A DNA stretch of 64,000 bases. It comes from Aureimonas sp. SA4125. GTDB taxonomy: Bacteria; Pseudomonadota; Alphaproteobacteria; Rhizobiales; Rhizobiaceae. The notes under the pieces are model-generated. The model was given only the letters and a program-made list of their open reading frames with translations, was not told the DNA's origin and made no database searches. The stretch spans positions 2,852,001 through 2,916,000 of the forward strand of contig NZ_AP025032.1 of NCBI RefSeq assembly GCF_019973775.1, given 5' to 3'. Positions 8,909 to 18,012 of this stretch are shown in pieces; position 1 is the stretch's first letter; every line of letters starts with the position of its first letter. Made by a program: the position numbers and the translations under genes.

Positions 8909-8986
8909 CCCCTTCGCCACACCGCGTGCCGACGAGCCGAGCGGCGGTCCCTCCGCCTCCCTCATTTTATTCAGGAATACCGTTCG

Positions 8987-9925
8987 ATGATCACCGCGAA
9001 CACTGGTTTCACCTCGCCGCGTGGCAGGTCGAGCGGCCGTCTGGCCCTCCTCGCCGGCGCGGCTCTCGCAATCTTCGCCACCTCCGGCGCCCTGGCGCAG
9101 ACGGCGACCCTGCCCGGCGGTCTCGACGAGACCGTCTCCAAGGTCGGCCCGAGCCCCACCTCCACCAGCGACGTGCTGAAGATCTGCGCCTCGCAGAACG
9201 AGGCCCCCTTCTCCGCCGCCGATGGTTCAGGCTTCGAGAACCGGATCGGCGTGGCCCTTGCCGAGGGCATGGGCCGCAAGGCCGAGTTCGTCTGGACGGA
9301 CAAGAATGCCATCTACCTCGTCCGAGATTTCCTGGAGAAGAAGTCCTGCGACGTGGTGCTCGGTCTCGATGCGGGGGACGAACGCGTCCTGACGTCGAAG
9401 TCCTACTACCGCACCGGCTACGCCTTCGTCTCCGAGACCAAGGACGGCTTCACCGGCACGCGCTGGCAGGATGTCGACTCGAACGGCATGAGGCGCTTTT
9501 CGATGCGGCTGCATTCGCCGGCCGAAACCATCCTGAAATATGCCGGCAAGTACGAGGACAACCTCGCTTATCTCTATTCGCTCGTCGACTTCAAGTCGCG
9601 CCGGAACCAGTATTCGGAAGTGCCGCCCGCGCGGATCGTCTCCGAGGTTTCAGGCGGCCAGGCGGATCTCGCGATCGCCTTCGCGCCCGAGGTCGCCCGC
9701 TACGTCAAGGACTCTAAGGGGGCGCTGAAGCTGACCCTCATCGAGAACGCCCTGGAACAGAAGAACGGCATCACGCTGCCGCTGCAATACGATCAGGCGA
9801 TCGGCGTGCGCAAAGGCGACGACGCGCTTCTCGAGGCGGTCAACGAGGGCCTTTCCAAGGCCGCCCCCGCCATCGAGGCGATCCTCACCGAGGAGGGCAT
9901 CCCCCTCCTGCCGGCCAGCAGCTGA
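8987..9925 (+). CDS. mxaJ: MxaJ, methanol-oxidation periplasmic protein (SBP_bac_3 fold)
   Basis: 312 residues from ATG 8987; the frame is open from 8885 but that part is the hairpin region and non-coding in character. N-terminal signal peptide ([20 protein letters not shown]). The body resembles amino-acid-type solute-binding proteins ([14 protein letters not shown]... GVALAEGMG), as MxaJ does; in methylotrophs it is encoded between mxaF and mxaG and helps assembly or stability of methanol dehydrogenase. The second gene of the operon, 23 bases before mxaG. Confidence 0.93.
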   Translation: MITANTGFTSPRGRSSGRLALLAGAALAIFATSGALAQTATLPGGLDETVSKVGPSPTSTSDVLKICASQNEAPFSAADGSGFENRIGVALAEGMGRKAEFVWTDKNAIYLVRDFLEKKSCDVVLGLDAGDERVLTSKSYYRTGYAFVSETKDGFTGTRWQDVDSNGMRRFSMRLHSPAETILKYAGKYEDNLAYLYSLVDFKSRRNQYSEVPPARIVSEVSGGQADLAIAFAPEVARYVKDSKGALKLTLIENALEQKNGITLPLQYDQAIGVRKGDDALLEAVNEGLSKAAPAIEAILTEEGIPLLPASS

Positions 9926-9948
9926 TTGCCGAAGGACGACAGCAAGAC

Positions 9949-10482
9949 ATGAAGCGTTTCATTCCCCTCGTCTCGATAGCCGCCGTCTGCGCCTTCGCCT
10001 TTGGCGCCGCCGCCAATATCCAGCTCTACAACACCGTCGACGGGTCCCCCCTGGATCTCGGCTTCGCCATGGAGGAAGGCCGCGACACGGCTGCCGTGGA
10101 GACCTTCCTCCAGTCGGGAACCAATATCTACAACGAGAACGCGGCTCTCCTGCCCGAGGGCGAGGAGCTATTCCTGACGGCGTGCTCGGGGTGCCACGGC
10201 CATTACGGCGAGGGCAAGATCGGCCCCGGCCTCAACGACGCCTACTGGACCTATCCCAAGAACGAGACCGACAAGGGCCTTTTCGAGACGATCTTCGGCG
10301 GTGCGCAGGGGCAGATGGGCCCGCAATATGGCAGCCTGACCATGGACGAGATGCTGAAGGCGATGGCCTGGATCCGGCACCTCTATGTCGGCGATCCGAA
10401 TGCCGCGGCATGGCTCACCGCCGAGCAGCGCGCAGCCTTCAAACCCTACGAGCAACCAGCCGCAAGGCCGCGCAAGCCCTGA
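9949..10482 (+). CDS. mxaG: Cytochrome c-L (MxaG), electron acceptor of methanol dehydrogenase
   Basis: 177 residues with a signal peptide (first ~22) and one haem c site, CSGCH (Cys79, Cys82, His83). MxaG is the specific periplasmic acceptor that takes single electrons from the PQQ of MxaFI and passes them to a class I cytochrome c. The sequence has the cL-type flanks ([42 protein letters not shown]). Good position between mxaJ and mxaI. Confidence 0.95.
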   Translation: MKRFIPLVSIAAVCAFAFGAAANIQLYNTVDGSPLDLGFAMEEGRDTAAVETFLQSGTNIYNENAALLPEGEELFLTACSGCHGHYGEGKIGPGLNDAYWTYPKNETDKGLFETIFGGAQGQMGPQYGSLTMDEMLKAMAWIRHLYVGDPNAAAWLTAEQRAAFKPYEQPAARPRKP

Positions 10483-10627
10483 CCGCCTGGGGCGACAGAC
10501 TTCGGCCGCGGCGCTGGCCGCCACGGCCGGACAGGAGACCGGCAGGCCGCCGAGCGGCAATGCGCCGGGAATGGAGCCGGGGCGACATGCAGCGGCTTTC
10601 AACAAGCACGTCAGGGAGGACATCATC

Positions 10628-10966
10628 ATGAAAACGACCGCATCGCTCGCCGCGCTCGCACTATCCCTCGCCACCTTTGCCGCCATGCCGTCCGCCATCG
10701 CCTATGACGGCACGGTCTGCAAGGAGCCGGGCAATTGTTGGGAGCCGAAGCCCGGCTATCCCGAGCAGGTTGCCGGATCGGAATACGATCCTCAGCACGA
10801 CCCGATGGAATTGAACAAGCAGATGGAATCGATCTCCGGAATGGAGGCGCGCAACAAGCAGCGCGTGGAGCATTTCGCCGCGACGGGCGAATTCGTCTTC
10901 GACGTCTCCAAGATCGGATCTGCCGCAACTCCCGAAGCGACCCCGGCGTCAACCGCGGCCGAATAG
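10628..10966 (+). CDS. mxaI: Methanol dehydrogenase small subunit MxaI
   Basis: 112-residue precursor from ATG 10628, with AGGGAGGAC about 9 bases upstream. Signal peptide of 25 residues (ends PSAIA), leaving an 87-residue mature subunit beginning YDGTVCKEPGNCWEPKPGYP with two cysteines for the subunit's disulfide and a lysine-containing C-terminal helix (MEARNKQRVEHF). Forms the alpha2beta2 enzyme with MxaF. The Ala/Thr-rich C-terminal tail (TPEATPASTAAE) is longer than the minimal family core. Confidence 0.95.
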   Translation: MKTTASLAALALSLATFAAMPSAIAYDGTVCKEPGNCWEPKPGYPEQVAGSEYDPQHDPMELNKQMESISGMEARNKQRVEHFAATGEFVFDVSKIGSAATPEATPASTAAE

Positions 10967-11248
10967 GGATGGGGGACGCTGGTTCCGCGCGACAAATCTC
11001 CCAAGGATGTCCCGGCGGCCTTCCCAGCTGTCGCGGCAGTCGCCCGGGCCAGCGTCTCCACTCGTCGTCACCCGCCCTCCGACGCTGGTCGGGCCTCTCG
11101 TCGGGGCCGGCGCAGGCCTTCCTGTCGGACCGGAGGCGATCGGTCTCTCCCGTCGCGGGTCTGCTCGGCAAACGACCTCGCGGCTTGTCCTGTGGGGAGT
11201 CGGCGGCGCACGCGCGAGAGCGGACGCGCCAGGCGCGAGGAATTCGAC
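10967..11248 (+). other. Gene-free gap between mxaI and mxaR
   Basis: 282 bases with no convincing coding sequence in any frame and no clear hairpin terminator. It separates the structural genes mxaFJGI from the overlapping accessory genes mxaRSACKL. A secondary promoter or mRNA processing site could lie here, but I see no strong motif. Confidence 0.5.
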
Positions 11249-12277
11249 ATGCTGTCTCGAAATGACATTCAGCTCGACGAATGGCGAGGGCGGGCCCTCC
11301 TCTTCGAGAACGCCATTTCCAACGTCGTGCTCGGCCAGGCCGAGCCGCTGCGCCTCATGACCATCGCCATCTTCTGTCGCGGCCACGTCCTGCTCGAAGG
11401 CGATGTCGGCGTCGGCAAGACGACACTGCTGCGCGCTGTCGCGCGCGGGCTCGGCGGCCCCTACGAGCGCATCGAGGGCACGATCGACCTGATGCCGAGC
11501 GACATGATCTACGCCTCCTACATTGCCGACGACGGCCGCCCGCGCATGGAACACGGTCCGGTGTTGCGGCACGGCGAGGACCTCGCCGTCTTTTTCTTCA
11601 ACGAGATCAACCGGGCGAGACCGCAGGTCCACTCCCTGCTGCTGCGCCTGATGGCCGAGCGCACGGTCACCGCGTTCCGGCAGGAATTTGCGTTTCCACA
11701 CCTCCAGGTCTTCGCCGACCGCAACAAGGTCGAGCGCGACGAGACCTTCGAACTGCCCGCCGCCGCGCGCGACCGCTTCCTCATGGAAATCACCATCGCC
11801 GCCCCCAGCGATGCGCAGAGCAGGCGCAGTCTCGCCTTCGATCCGCGCTTTCACGACGTCGACCGCCTGCTGCTCGAGGTCGACGAGGGCGTGCTCGATC
11901 ACCGCCAGCTGAATGCGGTCGCCGGCGCCATTCAGACCGGCATCTCCACGAGCCACGCCGTCGAGACCTATGTCGCGGACATCTGGAACGCGATCCGCAT
12001 GCCGCACGAGGCCGGCATCGTTCTTTCCTCCGCAGAGGCGAGCCGGCTCATCGAGGGTGGCGCGAGCCCGCGCGGCATCTCGGCCCTGGTGCGTGCGGCG
12101 CGGGTGCGCGCCTGGCTCGAAGGCCGATCCTGCGTGGTCCCGGAGGACATCCGCGCCGTCTTCGCGGCGGTCATGTCGCACCGGATCTTCCTCGCGCCCA
12201 TCTACGAGATCCGCCGCGAAGCGCTGATCGCGGAGCTTTTCGCCGCCGTCTTCGCGACGATCCCGACGCCGGCATGA
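11249..12277 (+). CDS. mxaR: MxaR, MoxR-family AAA+ ATPase for methanol dehydrogenase maturation
   Basis: 342 residues from ATG 11249 (GAGGA site at 11237-11241); a GTG at 11192 in the same frame lacks support. AAA+ MoxR core: Walker A GDVGVGKTT (about 51-59), Walker B-like VFFFNEINRARP, sensor region ELPAAARDRFLMEI. MoxR ATPases work with VWA proteins to insert metal or activate complexes; in methylotrophs MxaR is paired with MxaS, C and L. Its stop overlaps the mxaS start (ATGA at 12274), indicating translational coupling. Confidence 0.93.
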   Translation: MLSRNDIQLDEWRGRALLFENAISNVVLGQAEPLRLMTIAIFCRGHVLLEGDVGVGKTTLLRAVARGLGGPYERIEGTIDLMPSDMIYASYIADDGRPRMEHGPVLRHGEDLAVFFFNEINRARPQVHSLLLRLMAERTVTAFRQEFAFPHLQVFADRNKVERDETFELPAAARDRFLMEITIAAPSDAQSRRSLAFDPRFHDVDRLLLEVDEGVLDHRQLNAVAGAIQTGISTSHAVETYVADIWNAIRMPHEAGIVLSSAEASRLIEGGASPRGISALVRAARVRAWLEGRSCVVPEDIRAVFAAVMSHRIFLAPIYEIRREALIAELFAAVFATIPTPA

Positions 12278-13242
12278 AGCCCGCGATGCCGGTCCCGGCG
12301 GGAATGGACGAGGATATCGACGCCTTCGCCGACATGCGCTACCGGCTGGCGCGGCGCACCCGCAGTGCCCGGATCGGCGGCCATCGCGGCGGCGGGCTCG
12401 GGGGCGACGGCCGCTTTCACGGCCTCGCGCCGCTCGTCGACCATCCCGACCCACGGCACATCGATATGTCAGCGACCATCCGCGACCCCGGCGGCAACGT
12501 CTTCGTGCGCCGGTTCCGCCAGCCGGCGTGCGCGACGGTCTACGCGCTTCTCGATCTGTCGGCCTCGATGGGTCTCGTCGGCCGCGTCGACCGCTTCGCG
12601 CTCGCCTCCCTCCTCGTGGCGGGCCTTGCCCGGATGGTGCGCCGCTCCGGCGACCGTTTCGGCCTGATCGCCGCAGGCGGCGCGGCGCGTGATCCGAGCC
12701 ATTTCCAGACCCCAGAGCCATCCCTCGGTCCGAACACGGGGGCGCCCCCCGGGCCGGATTTGACCGTGCCGGCCAATCGGCGGTCGGACCTGCCCGGCGA
12801 ATTGCGCCGCGCCCTGGGCGAGCGCCGCCCGGCCGGACAAGGCATCGCCCCGCTCATCGACACCGCGCGCGAAAATCTTCCCCGTCGGCCTACGCTGGTC
12901 TTTCTCGTCTCCGACTTCCAGTTTGAGACGGCCGATCTCGCGCGCCTTCTCGGCGATCTCTCGCTGCACGACGTGCGGCCGATCCTCCTGCGCGACAGCC
13001 TCGCGGAAAACCCGCCGCAGCGCTTCGGCTTCGCGCGCCTTCGCGACGCCGAGACCGGGCGCTCAAGGACGATCCTGACCCGTCGCGCCACCCTCGCGCG
13101 CTGGCAAGAGGAATCGTCGCGTCACCTGTCTGCCGTGCGATCGACCTTCGCCCAGCACGGCCTGTCGCCGATCGAGATCGTCGACCAGATCGACGTGGAC
13201 GGCTTCTTCGAGGCACTGGCCGCGCAGGGTATCGTCTCGTGA
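12274..13242 (+). CDS. mxaS: MxaS, DUF58-family protein of the mxa operon
   Basis: 322 residues beginning at ATG 12274, overlapping mxaR by four bases. DUF58/VWA-like fold: an N-terminal basic stretch with GGGLGG, the DUF58-type DPRHID region, and a VWA-like core with YALLDLSASMG (a MIDAS-like DxSxS). DUF58 proteins are regular partners of MoxR ATPases; MxaS is needed for active methanol dehydrogenase in methylotrophs. A proline-rich insertion (about 148-175) appears specific to this sequence. Ends in GTGA overlap with mxaA. Confidence 0.88.
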   Translation: MKPAMPVPAGMDEDIDAFADMRYRLARRTRSARIGGHRGGGLGGDGRFHGLAPLVDHPDPRHIDMSATIRDPGGNVFVRRFRQPACATVYALLDLSASMGLVGRVDRFALASLLVAGLARMVRRSGDRFGLIAAGGAARDPSHFQTPEPSLGPNTGAPPGPDLTVPANRRSDLPGELRRALGERRPAGQGIAPLIDTARENLPRRPTLVFLVSDFQFETADLARLLGDLSLHDVRPILLRDSLAENPPQRFGFARLRDAETGRSRTILTRRATLARWQEESSRHLSAVRSTFAQHGLSPIEIVDQIDVDGFFEALAAQGIVS

Positions 13243-14162
13243 GGCGCGGCGCGATGCCAGCTCTCGCGATCTCGATCGCCTTGTCGATCCCGATGCCGGG
13301 GCTGGCGCAGGAGACAGGTGAGGCGACGGTCGAGTCGCGTTTGCCGCGCACCGTCGGCTATTTCGTCGGAGACAGGCTCGACTATGCCGGGACGATCACG
13401 GTGCCCGACGGTTTCGACATCGATCTGGCGTCGAGGCCGCGGCCGCGCGATCTCGACTACTGGCTGGAACTCCAACGCGTTTCGATCGAGCCGGCGAGGA
13501 AGGGCTCCGGCCGGCGCTTCGAGGTCATGCTGGGCTACCAGACCTTCTACGTTCCGCTGGAGCCGCGCGAGCTGCGCATCCCGCCGGTGACGATCGGGTT
13601 TCGACGGCAGGAGGACGGCGCGCGGATCGAAGCGACACTGCCCGGCTTTTCCTTCATCAGTTCGCCGTTGCGCCCCATTCTCGAACGCAGCTCGCCGCAA
13701 GCCATGCGGCCGGACGCGGCCCTCGTCGTCGGGGATACCCGTCCCGCGCAATGGCGCACCGGTATCGCCGTCGGTGCAAGCCTTGCCCTTTTCGGCATGC
13801 TCGCCGCCTATCGCGGCTGGTTGCCGACCGGCAGACGCCGTCCCCGACCTCTCGGCCTTGCCGCAAGACACATCGCCGGTCTGCGGCCGCAGACGTCGCG
13901 CGATGCCTACCGGGCTGCTCTCCTCGAGCTCCACCGGGGTCTCGACGCCGCTGCCGGCCGCCGCCTTCTTGCGGACGATCTCGCGAACCTTCTCCGCGAG
14001 CACCCGCGATTTGCGGAAGCGGCGGCAGATCTCGGCCGCTTCTTCGCCGCTTCCCGTCTTCTCTATTTCAGCGACGATCCCGCTGGCGCCGCAGCCGCCC
14101 TTCCCGCTCGCGACATCGTCCTCCTCGCCGGCCTCCTCGCCGCGATCGAGAGGGCGCCATGA
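13239..14162 (+). CDS. mxaA: MxaA, membrane-anchored methanol dehydrogenase assembly protein
   Basis: 307 residues from GTG 13239, overlapping mxaS by four bases. Signal peptide (ALAISIALSIPMPGLAQ), an extracytoplasmic beta-rich domain with VGYFVGDRLDY typical of MxaA, one transmembrane segment about 170-187 (WRTGIAVGASLALFGMLAAY) and a cytoplasmic C-terminal domain. In methylotrophs MxaA, K and L are linked to calcium insertion into methanol dehydrogenase. Overlaps mxaC by ATGA. Confidence 0.88.
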   Translation: MRRGAMPALAISIALSIPMPGLAQETGEATVESRLPRTVGYFVGDRLDYAGTITVPDGFDIDLASRPRPRDLDYWLELQRVSIEPARKGSGRRFEVMLGYQTFYVPLEPRELRIPPVTIGFRRQEDGARIEATLPGFSFISSPLRPILERSSPQAMRPDAALVVGDTRPAQWRTGIAVGASLALFGMLAAYRGWLPTGRRRPRPLGLAARHIAGLRPQTSRDAYRAALLELHRGLDAAAGRRLLADDLANLLREHPRFAEAAADLGRFFAASRLLYFSDDPAGAAAALPARDIVLLAGLLAAIERAP

Positions 14163-15244
14163 CGCATTTTCTTGATGGCCTCGCGGTCGATCGCCCTCTC
14201 GTGCTCGTGCTCCTGGCGCTGGCCATCTTGCCGTTCCTCCTGTCCGTCCTCGCGGTGTCGCCGACACCCTGGTCGGCCCTGACCCCGGCCGACGGCGCGT
14301 CGCGGGCGGCGAATCTCGCGATCCGCGGCCTTACCGGCCTCGCCTGCGCAGCCCTCGTCCTCGCGCTCGCGGGTCTCCACCGCACGGACCAGATCATCGC
14401 GCGCACCGGCGTCGGCGCTCATCTCGTGCTGCTCATCGACCGGTCGAGCAGCATGGACAACACATTCGCGAACCGCCGACCCGACGGCACCCAGGAAGCC
14501 AAGGCCTCGGCGGCCAAGCGCCTGATCCTCGATTTCGTCAGGAGCCGCCCGCGCGACCGGATCGGCGTCGCCACCTTCTCGACGGCGCCGATGCAGGCCG
14601 TTCCCCTCACGGACAGAAAGGGCCTCGTCGAGGCCGCGCTTGCCACGATGGACGAACCGGGCCTTGCCCAGACCAATGTCGGGCGCGGCCTTGCCATGGC
14701 GGTCGCCATGTTTGGGCGCGAGACAGGCTCGGCTTCGCGCGCCGTCATTCTCGTCTCGGACGGGGCCGGTGTCATCAGCCGCGACGTCCAGGCACAACTG
14801 CGCGAGATGATCGCCCGCGAGCCGGTGAACCTCTATTGGCTGTTCCTGCGCTCGGAGGGCGCGAAAGGGCTTTTCGAGCCGCCCGCGCGCGGCGAGCAGG
14901 ATACGCCGCAGGTCCGTCCGGAACGCCATCTCAACCTGTTCCTGCAGACGCTCGGCGTGCCCTATCGGGCCTTCGAGGCCGAAAGCCCCGATGCCGTCGC
15001 CGCTGCCATCGCCGAGATCGACCGCCTCGAGGCCAAGCCCCTGACCTATGTGGAACGCCTTCCGAGGCTCGAACTGGCCGCCGCCGCCTATTGGACGGCG
15101 CTCGGCGCCATCGCCGTGCTTCTCGTCGTCAAGCTGCTCGAGCACGCCCCCTTCGAGAGCACCGCGCCGCTGCCGCTGCTGCGCCGGCGCGAGCCGTCGC
15201 CCGGGCGTCCGGCCATTCCCCGCGAAGGGAGTATCCGGCAATGA
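14159..15244 (+). CDS. mxaC: MxaC, von Willebrand factor A-domain membrane protein
   Basis: 361 residues. Two N-terminal membrane segments (about 13-33 and 55-70), a VWA domain with intact MIDAS (LIDRSSSMD, about 96-104; T at ...AQTNVGRG; SDG at ...LVSDGAG) and a C-terminal membrane helix (AAYWTALGAIAVLLVVKLL). This is the BatA/B-like architecture used with MoxR ATPases. Start ATG 14159 overlaps mxaA; its stop overlaps mxaK. Role: metal insertion or maturation of MxaFI, by family knowledge. Confidence 0.9.
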   Translation: MTHFLDGLAVDRPLVLVLLALAILPFLLSVLAVSPTPWSALTPADGASRAANLAIRGLTGLACAALVLALAGLHRTDQIIARTGVGAHLVLLIDRSSSMDNTFANRRPDGTQEAKASAAKRLILDFVRSRPRDRIGVATFSTAPMQAVPLTDRKGLVEAALATMDEPGLAQTNVGRGLAMAVAMFGRETGSASRAVILVSDGAGVISRDVQAQLREMIAREPVNLYWLFLRSEGAKGLFEPPARGEQDTPQVRPERHLNLFLQTLGVPYRAFEAESPDAVAAAIAEIDRLEAKPLTYVERLPRLELAAAAYWTALGAIAVLLVVKLLEHAPFESTAPLPLLRRREPSPGRPAIPREGSIRQ

Positions 15245-15873
15245 GCGCCCTCGCCTCCCCGGACCGGCACCGGCAGGGCCCGGCGCCAGGACGCCTGCGG
15301 GTGCAGCTCCTGACTGCAAGGCGCCGCGACGTGCTGGTTTCGGGCGTGCTGTTGGCGATGCTCCTCTCTGTGTCGGGCTTTGCCGCGTGGTCGGCGGCAG
15401 ATCTCCTTCGCGAGCGGGCGGTCAACGAGGACATCCGCGCGCTGGCCGCAGGCCGCGACGTCGCCATCGGCGAGGACGCTTCCGCACGGCTCCTCGTCGC
15501 GCGGGCAAAATTCCTTTTCGACCGCGACCGGATCGAGGAGGCCGAGGTCCTGGCGCCGCGCATGGACGCTGCCTCCGACGAGGCCGCCAAGGCCGATTTC
15601 TTCCACGACCTCGGCAATGCGCGGCTCCGGGCAGCTTTCCGCCTGATCGAGGACAACGACATCACGGGCGCCACGCCGGTCGTGCGCCTCGCCCAGGAGG
15701 ATTATGCCGCGGCGCTGCGGATCGATCCGGCGCGCTGGGATACCAAGTACAATCTCGACATGGCCAGCCGCCTCGTGCGGACCTTTCCGCGTCCCGTGCA
15801 GGAGGAGCAGCCCGGCGAGCGCCCGCGCAATATCTGGACGGACATGCCCGGCCTGCCGCGGGGTCTGCCGTGA
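15241..15873 (+). CDS. mxaK: MxaK, single-span membrane protein with TPR-like domain
   Basis: 210 residues. One membrane segment about 31-52 (VLVSGVLLAMLLSVSGFAAW) followed by a helical periplasmic domain with TPR-like spacing (ARLLVARAKFLFDRDRIEEAEVLAPRM... AALRIDPARWDTKYNLDMASRL). MxaK is a conserved calcium-insertion accessory factor of the mxa operon, comparable with BatE-like TPR proteins. Overlaps both neighbours by four bases (ATGA, GTGA), so the accessory genes are translationally coupled. Confidence 0.87.
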   Translation: MSALASPDRHRQGPAPGRLRVQLLTARRRDVLVSGVLLAMLLSVSGFAAWSAADLLRERAVNEDIRALAAGRDVAIGEDASARLLVARAKFLFDRDRIEEAEVLAPRMDAASDEAAKADFFHDLGNARLRAAFRLIEDNDITGATPVVRLAQEDYAAALRIDPARWDTKYNLDMASRLVRTFPRPVQEEQPGERPRNIWTDMPGLPRGLP

Positions 15874-16988
15874 CGTCTTCTGCCCGCGAATGGCTCGCGG
15901 CACGTCCCGCCTCCCTCTGGTGGCTCGTCCTTGCCGCCGCCTGCGTCATTGTCGCGCTCGCGCGGCCGCAGATGGTGCGCGAGGAGTCGCTGCGCGATCT
16001 CCTGTTCGTGGTCGATATCACCGGCAGCATGAATGTGCGGGACTACGAGGCTGCAGGCGAGCCGGCGTCGCGCCTCGACGTCGTCAAGGCGGAGGTCGTT
16101 CGCATCCTGAAAGACCTGCCTTGCGGCTCCCGGGCGGGGCTTGCGATCTTTACCGAAAGGCGCAGTTTCCCGCTGTTTTCACCGGCCGAGGTCTGCGGGA
16201 ACCTCGCCCCCATGGCCGAGGCGATCATGGCGCTCCACTGGCGCATGGGCTGGGATGGCGATAGCCGGGTCTCCGCCGGGCTGCAGAGCGCGGTGTCGCT
16301 CGCCGCATCCTTCGGGGCCGATCTCGTCTTTCTCACCGACGGCCACGAGGCACCGCCGCTACCCTACGAGGGAAGACGGGCGATCAGGAGCGAAAAGACG
16401 ATTGGCGGCGTCATCGCCGGCGTCGGCGGCCCGAAGCCGGCGCCAATTCCCCGATATGACGAGGACGGCCGTGAGATTGGGTTCTACAGCGTCACCGACA
16501 TGATCCACGGCTCGCGCGTCGGCATGGCGCCGCCCACCGCCAGCCTGGCACCTGGATTTCACCCGCGCAACAATCCCTACGGCGAAGCCGACCTCAGCGG
16601 CATCGAACATCTGAGCGCGGTCCGCAGCAGCTATCTCGTGGAGATGGCGGCGGAGGCCGGTCTTGGCTACGCGCCGCTCGACAGGGGGCCGGCGCTCGAG
16701 AAGGCGATCGCGGATGCCGGCAGAAGCCGCATCGCGCGCGTGCGCATCTCGCTCGATCCGATCTTCGCCGCCCTCGCGTTCGCAGCGCTCCTCGCCGCGC
16801 ATCTCTCGGCCTTTCGTTGGCCCGCTGCCGTGCGCCGCATCCTCATCCCGGCCATCGCCACCCGGCCTCTCGCCTCCTTCAGCCGGCGGGCAGGACAGTC
16901 GGCCTCGGCGCCGCGAGCCGCAGCCACTCAGAAGATGCGGGCGCCGCGGCTCCCGCGCGGGCGCCATGCCACGCCAAGAAAGGACTGA
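15870..16988 (+). CDS. mxaL: MxaL, VWA-domain protein of the mxa operon
   Basis: 372 residues from GTG 15870, inside the mxaK stop. An N-terminal hydrophobic anchor (ASLWWLVLAAACVIVALA) is followed by a VWA domain with MIDAS residues DITGSMN (about 49-55) and LTDGHE, then a C-terminal membrane segment (ISLDPIFAALAFAALLAAHLSA) and a basic tail. With MxaC it forms a BatA/BatB-like pair acting with MxaR. Ends three bases before mxaD. Confidence 0.9.
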   Translation: MTSSAREWLAARPASLWWLVLAAACVIVALARPQMVREESLRDLLFVVDITGSMNVRDYEAAGEPASRLDVVKAEVVRILKDLPCGSRAGLAIFTERRSFPLFSPAEVCGNLAPMAEAIMALHWRMGWDGDSRVSAGLQSAVSLAASFGADLVFLTDGHEAPPLPYEGRRAIRSEKTIGGVIAGVGGPKPAPIPRYDEDGREIGFYSVTDMIHGSRVGMAPPTASLAPGFHPRNNPYGEADLSGIEHLSAVRSSYLVEMAAEAGLGYAPLDRGPALEKAIADAGRSRIARVRISLDPIFAALAFAALLAAHLSAFRWPAAVRRILIPAIATRPLASFSRRAGQSASAPRAAATQKMRAPRLPRGRHATPRKD

Positions 16989-16991
16989 TCC

Positions 16992-17543
16992 ATGTTTCGA
17001 GCCCTGGCTTTCGCCACGACTGCAACTCTCGCAGCTCTCCTCACACCACTCGCTTTTTCGGGCACGGCGAGCGCGCATGGCCCGACACCGCAGAAGATGG
17101 ATCAGTCGATCACCATCGCGGCGCCGGCCGAAAAGGTCTGGGCCGTCGTCGGCGATTTCGCGGGCATCGCCGCATGGAACCCGGCGATCAAATCGGCCGA
17201 GGCGACGGGCGGCACCGAACGCGGCGCGACGCGAAGCCTCACGCTCGAAAAGGGCGCGATCACCGAAAGCCTCGACAGCTACAGCGCCGAGCGAAGGGTC
17301 TATTCCTTCCGCCTCTCGCGCGAGAATGTCGCGGCCTTCCCCGTCTCCTTCTACACGGCCAAGATCACCGTTACCGAAGCGGGCGACGAGAGCACGGTCA
17401 GGTGGATCGGCCGCTTCTACCGCGGCGATACGGGCAATTTCCCCTCGCCCGAACAGGACGACGCCGCCGCGACGACGGCGATGACCGACTATATCGAGAC
17501 GGCGCTGGCGGGTCTCAAGACGAAGGTCGAGGGCGAGAACTGA
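16992..17543 (+). CDS. mxaD: MxaD, periplasmic SRPBCC-fold protein
   Basis: 183 residues with a signal peptide (ends FSGTASA, about residue 28). The mature part is a START/SRPBCC (polyketide cyclase-like) domain: SITIAAPAEKVWAVVGDFAGIAAWNPAI near the start and a long C-terminal helix (AMTDYIETALAGLKTKV). MxaD is reported in methylotrophs to help electron transfer between methanol dehydrogenase and cytochrome cL. Last recognised gene of the operon; mxaE and mxaH are not here. Confidence 0.9.
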   Translation: MFRALAFATTATLAALLTPLAFSGTASAHGPTPQKMDQSITIAAPAEKVWAVVGDFAGIAAWNPAIKSAEATGGTERGATRSLTLEKGAITESLDSYSAERRVYSFRLSRENVAAFPVSFYTAKITVTEAGDESTVRWIGRFYRGDTGNFPSPEQDDAAATTAMTDYIETALAGLKTKVEGEN

Positions 17544-17932
17544 GACGACGGGGAGAGAGCACGAGAGAGCCGTTGAAGCCGCCGAGATCCAGGCCGAGCA
17601 ACGCGAAGCTGGACTGTTCCTTGTCAGAAAGGCATCGCTCGGCGGCGGCGGTGGTCACGCCGAACCGGGTCGCCAGGATCTCCTTCTGCAGGGCGATCAC
17701 CACGGGCAGCATCTCCGAAAGCAGTTTCTCGCCTTCGCCCGTCAGCGTAAGCACGCGCGCCCACTTGTCGTGGGGACTGATCCGTCGCGCGACCAGCCCC
17801 TCATCCAGCGCGAGAAAAGGTTCGGTGCGAAGCCGATGTCGTTCGCGCGGCAGCTCCCCCTGGCTCCGGTCGAGCCCGGCCCATCCGACCGGCGTGCTGG
17901 TAGGCACTCTCGATGGTGCTGAGAGGCTTCGG
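17515..17932 (-). pseudogene. Decayed MarR-family regulator (C-terminal part)
   Basis: On the minus strand one frame reads EGLVARRISPHDKWARVLTLTGEGEKLLSEMLPVV, the wing and dimerisation helix of a MarR regulator, and continues with a helical tail to a stop near 17515, overlapping the 3' end of mxaD. Upstream the coding frame is lost: plausible MarR-related stretches appear in other frames and no start or complete helix-turn-helix can be assembled. It is therefore a frameshifted, 5'-degraded remnant in the space between mxaD and the HPP gene. Confidence 0.65.
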
Positions 17933-18012
17933 GAAGGCACGCCCTGACCTTGATGTATCTGCGGGTTGGGCATAGCGGTGGCGACCTCGTCCGCAGCAGG
18001 TGTCCGATCAGC

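Noticed and set aside
6718..8922. Long antisense open frame (734 codons) opposite mxaF
   Set aside because: Mirror of a high-GC coding gene; no family resemblance, and mxaF on the other strand is certain.
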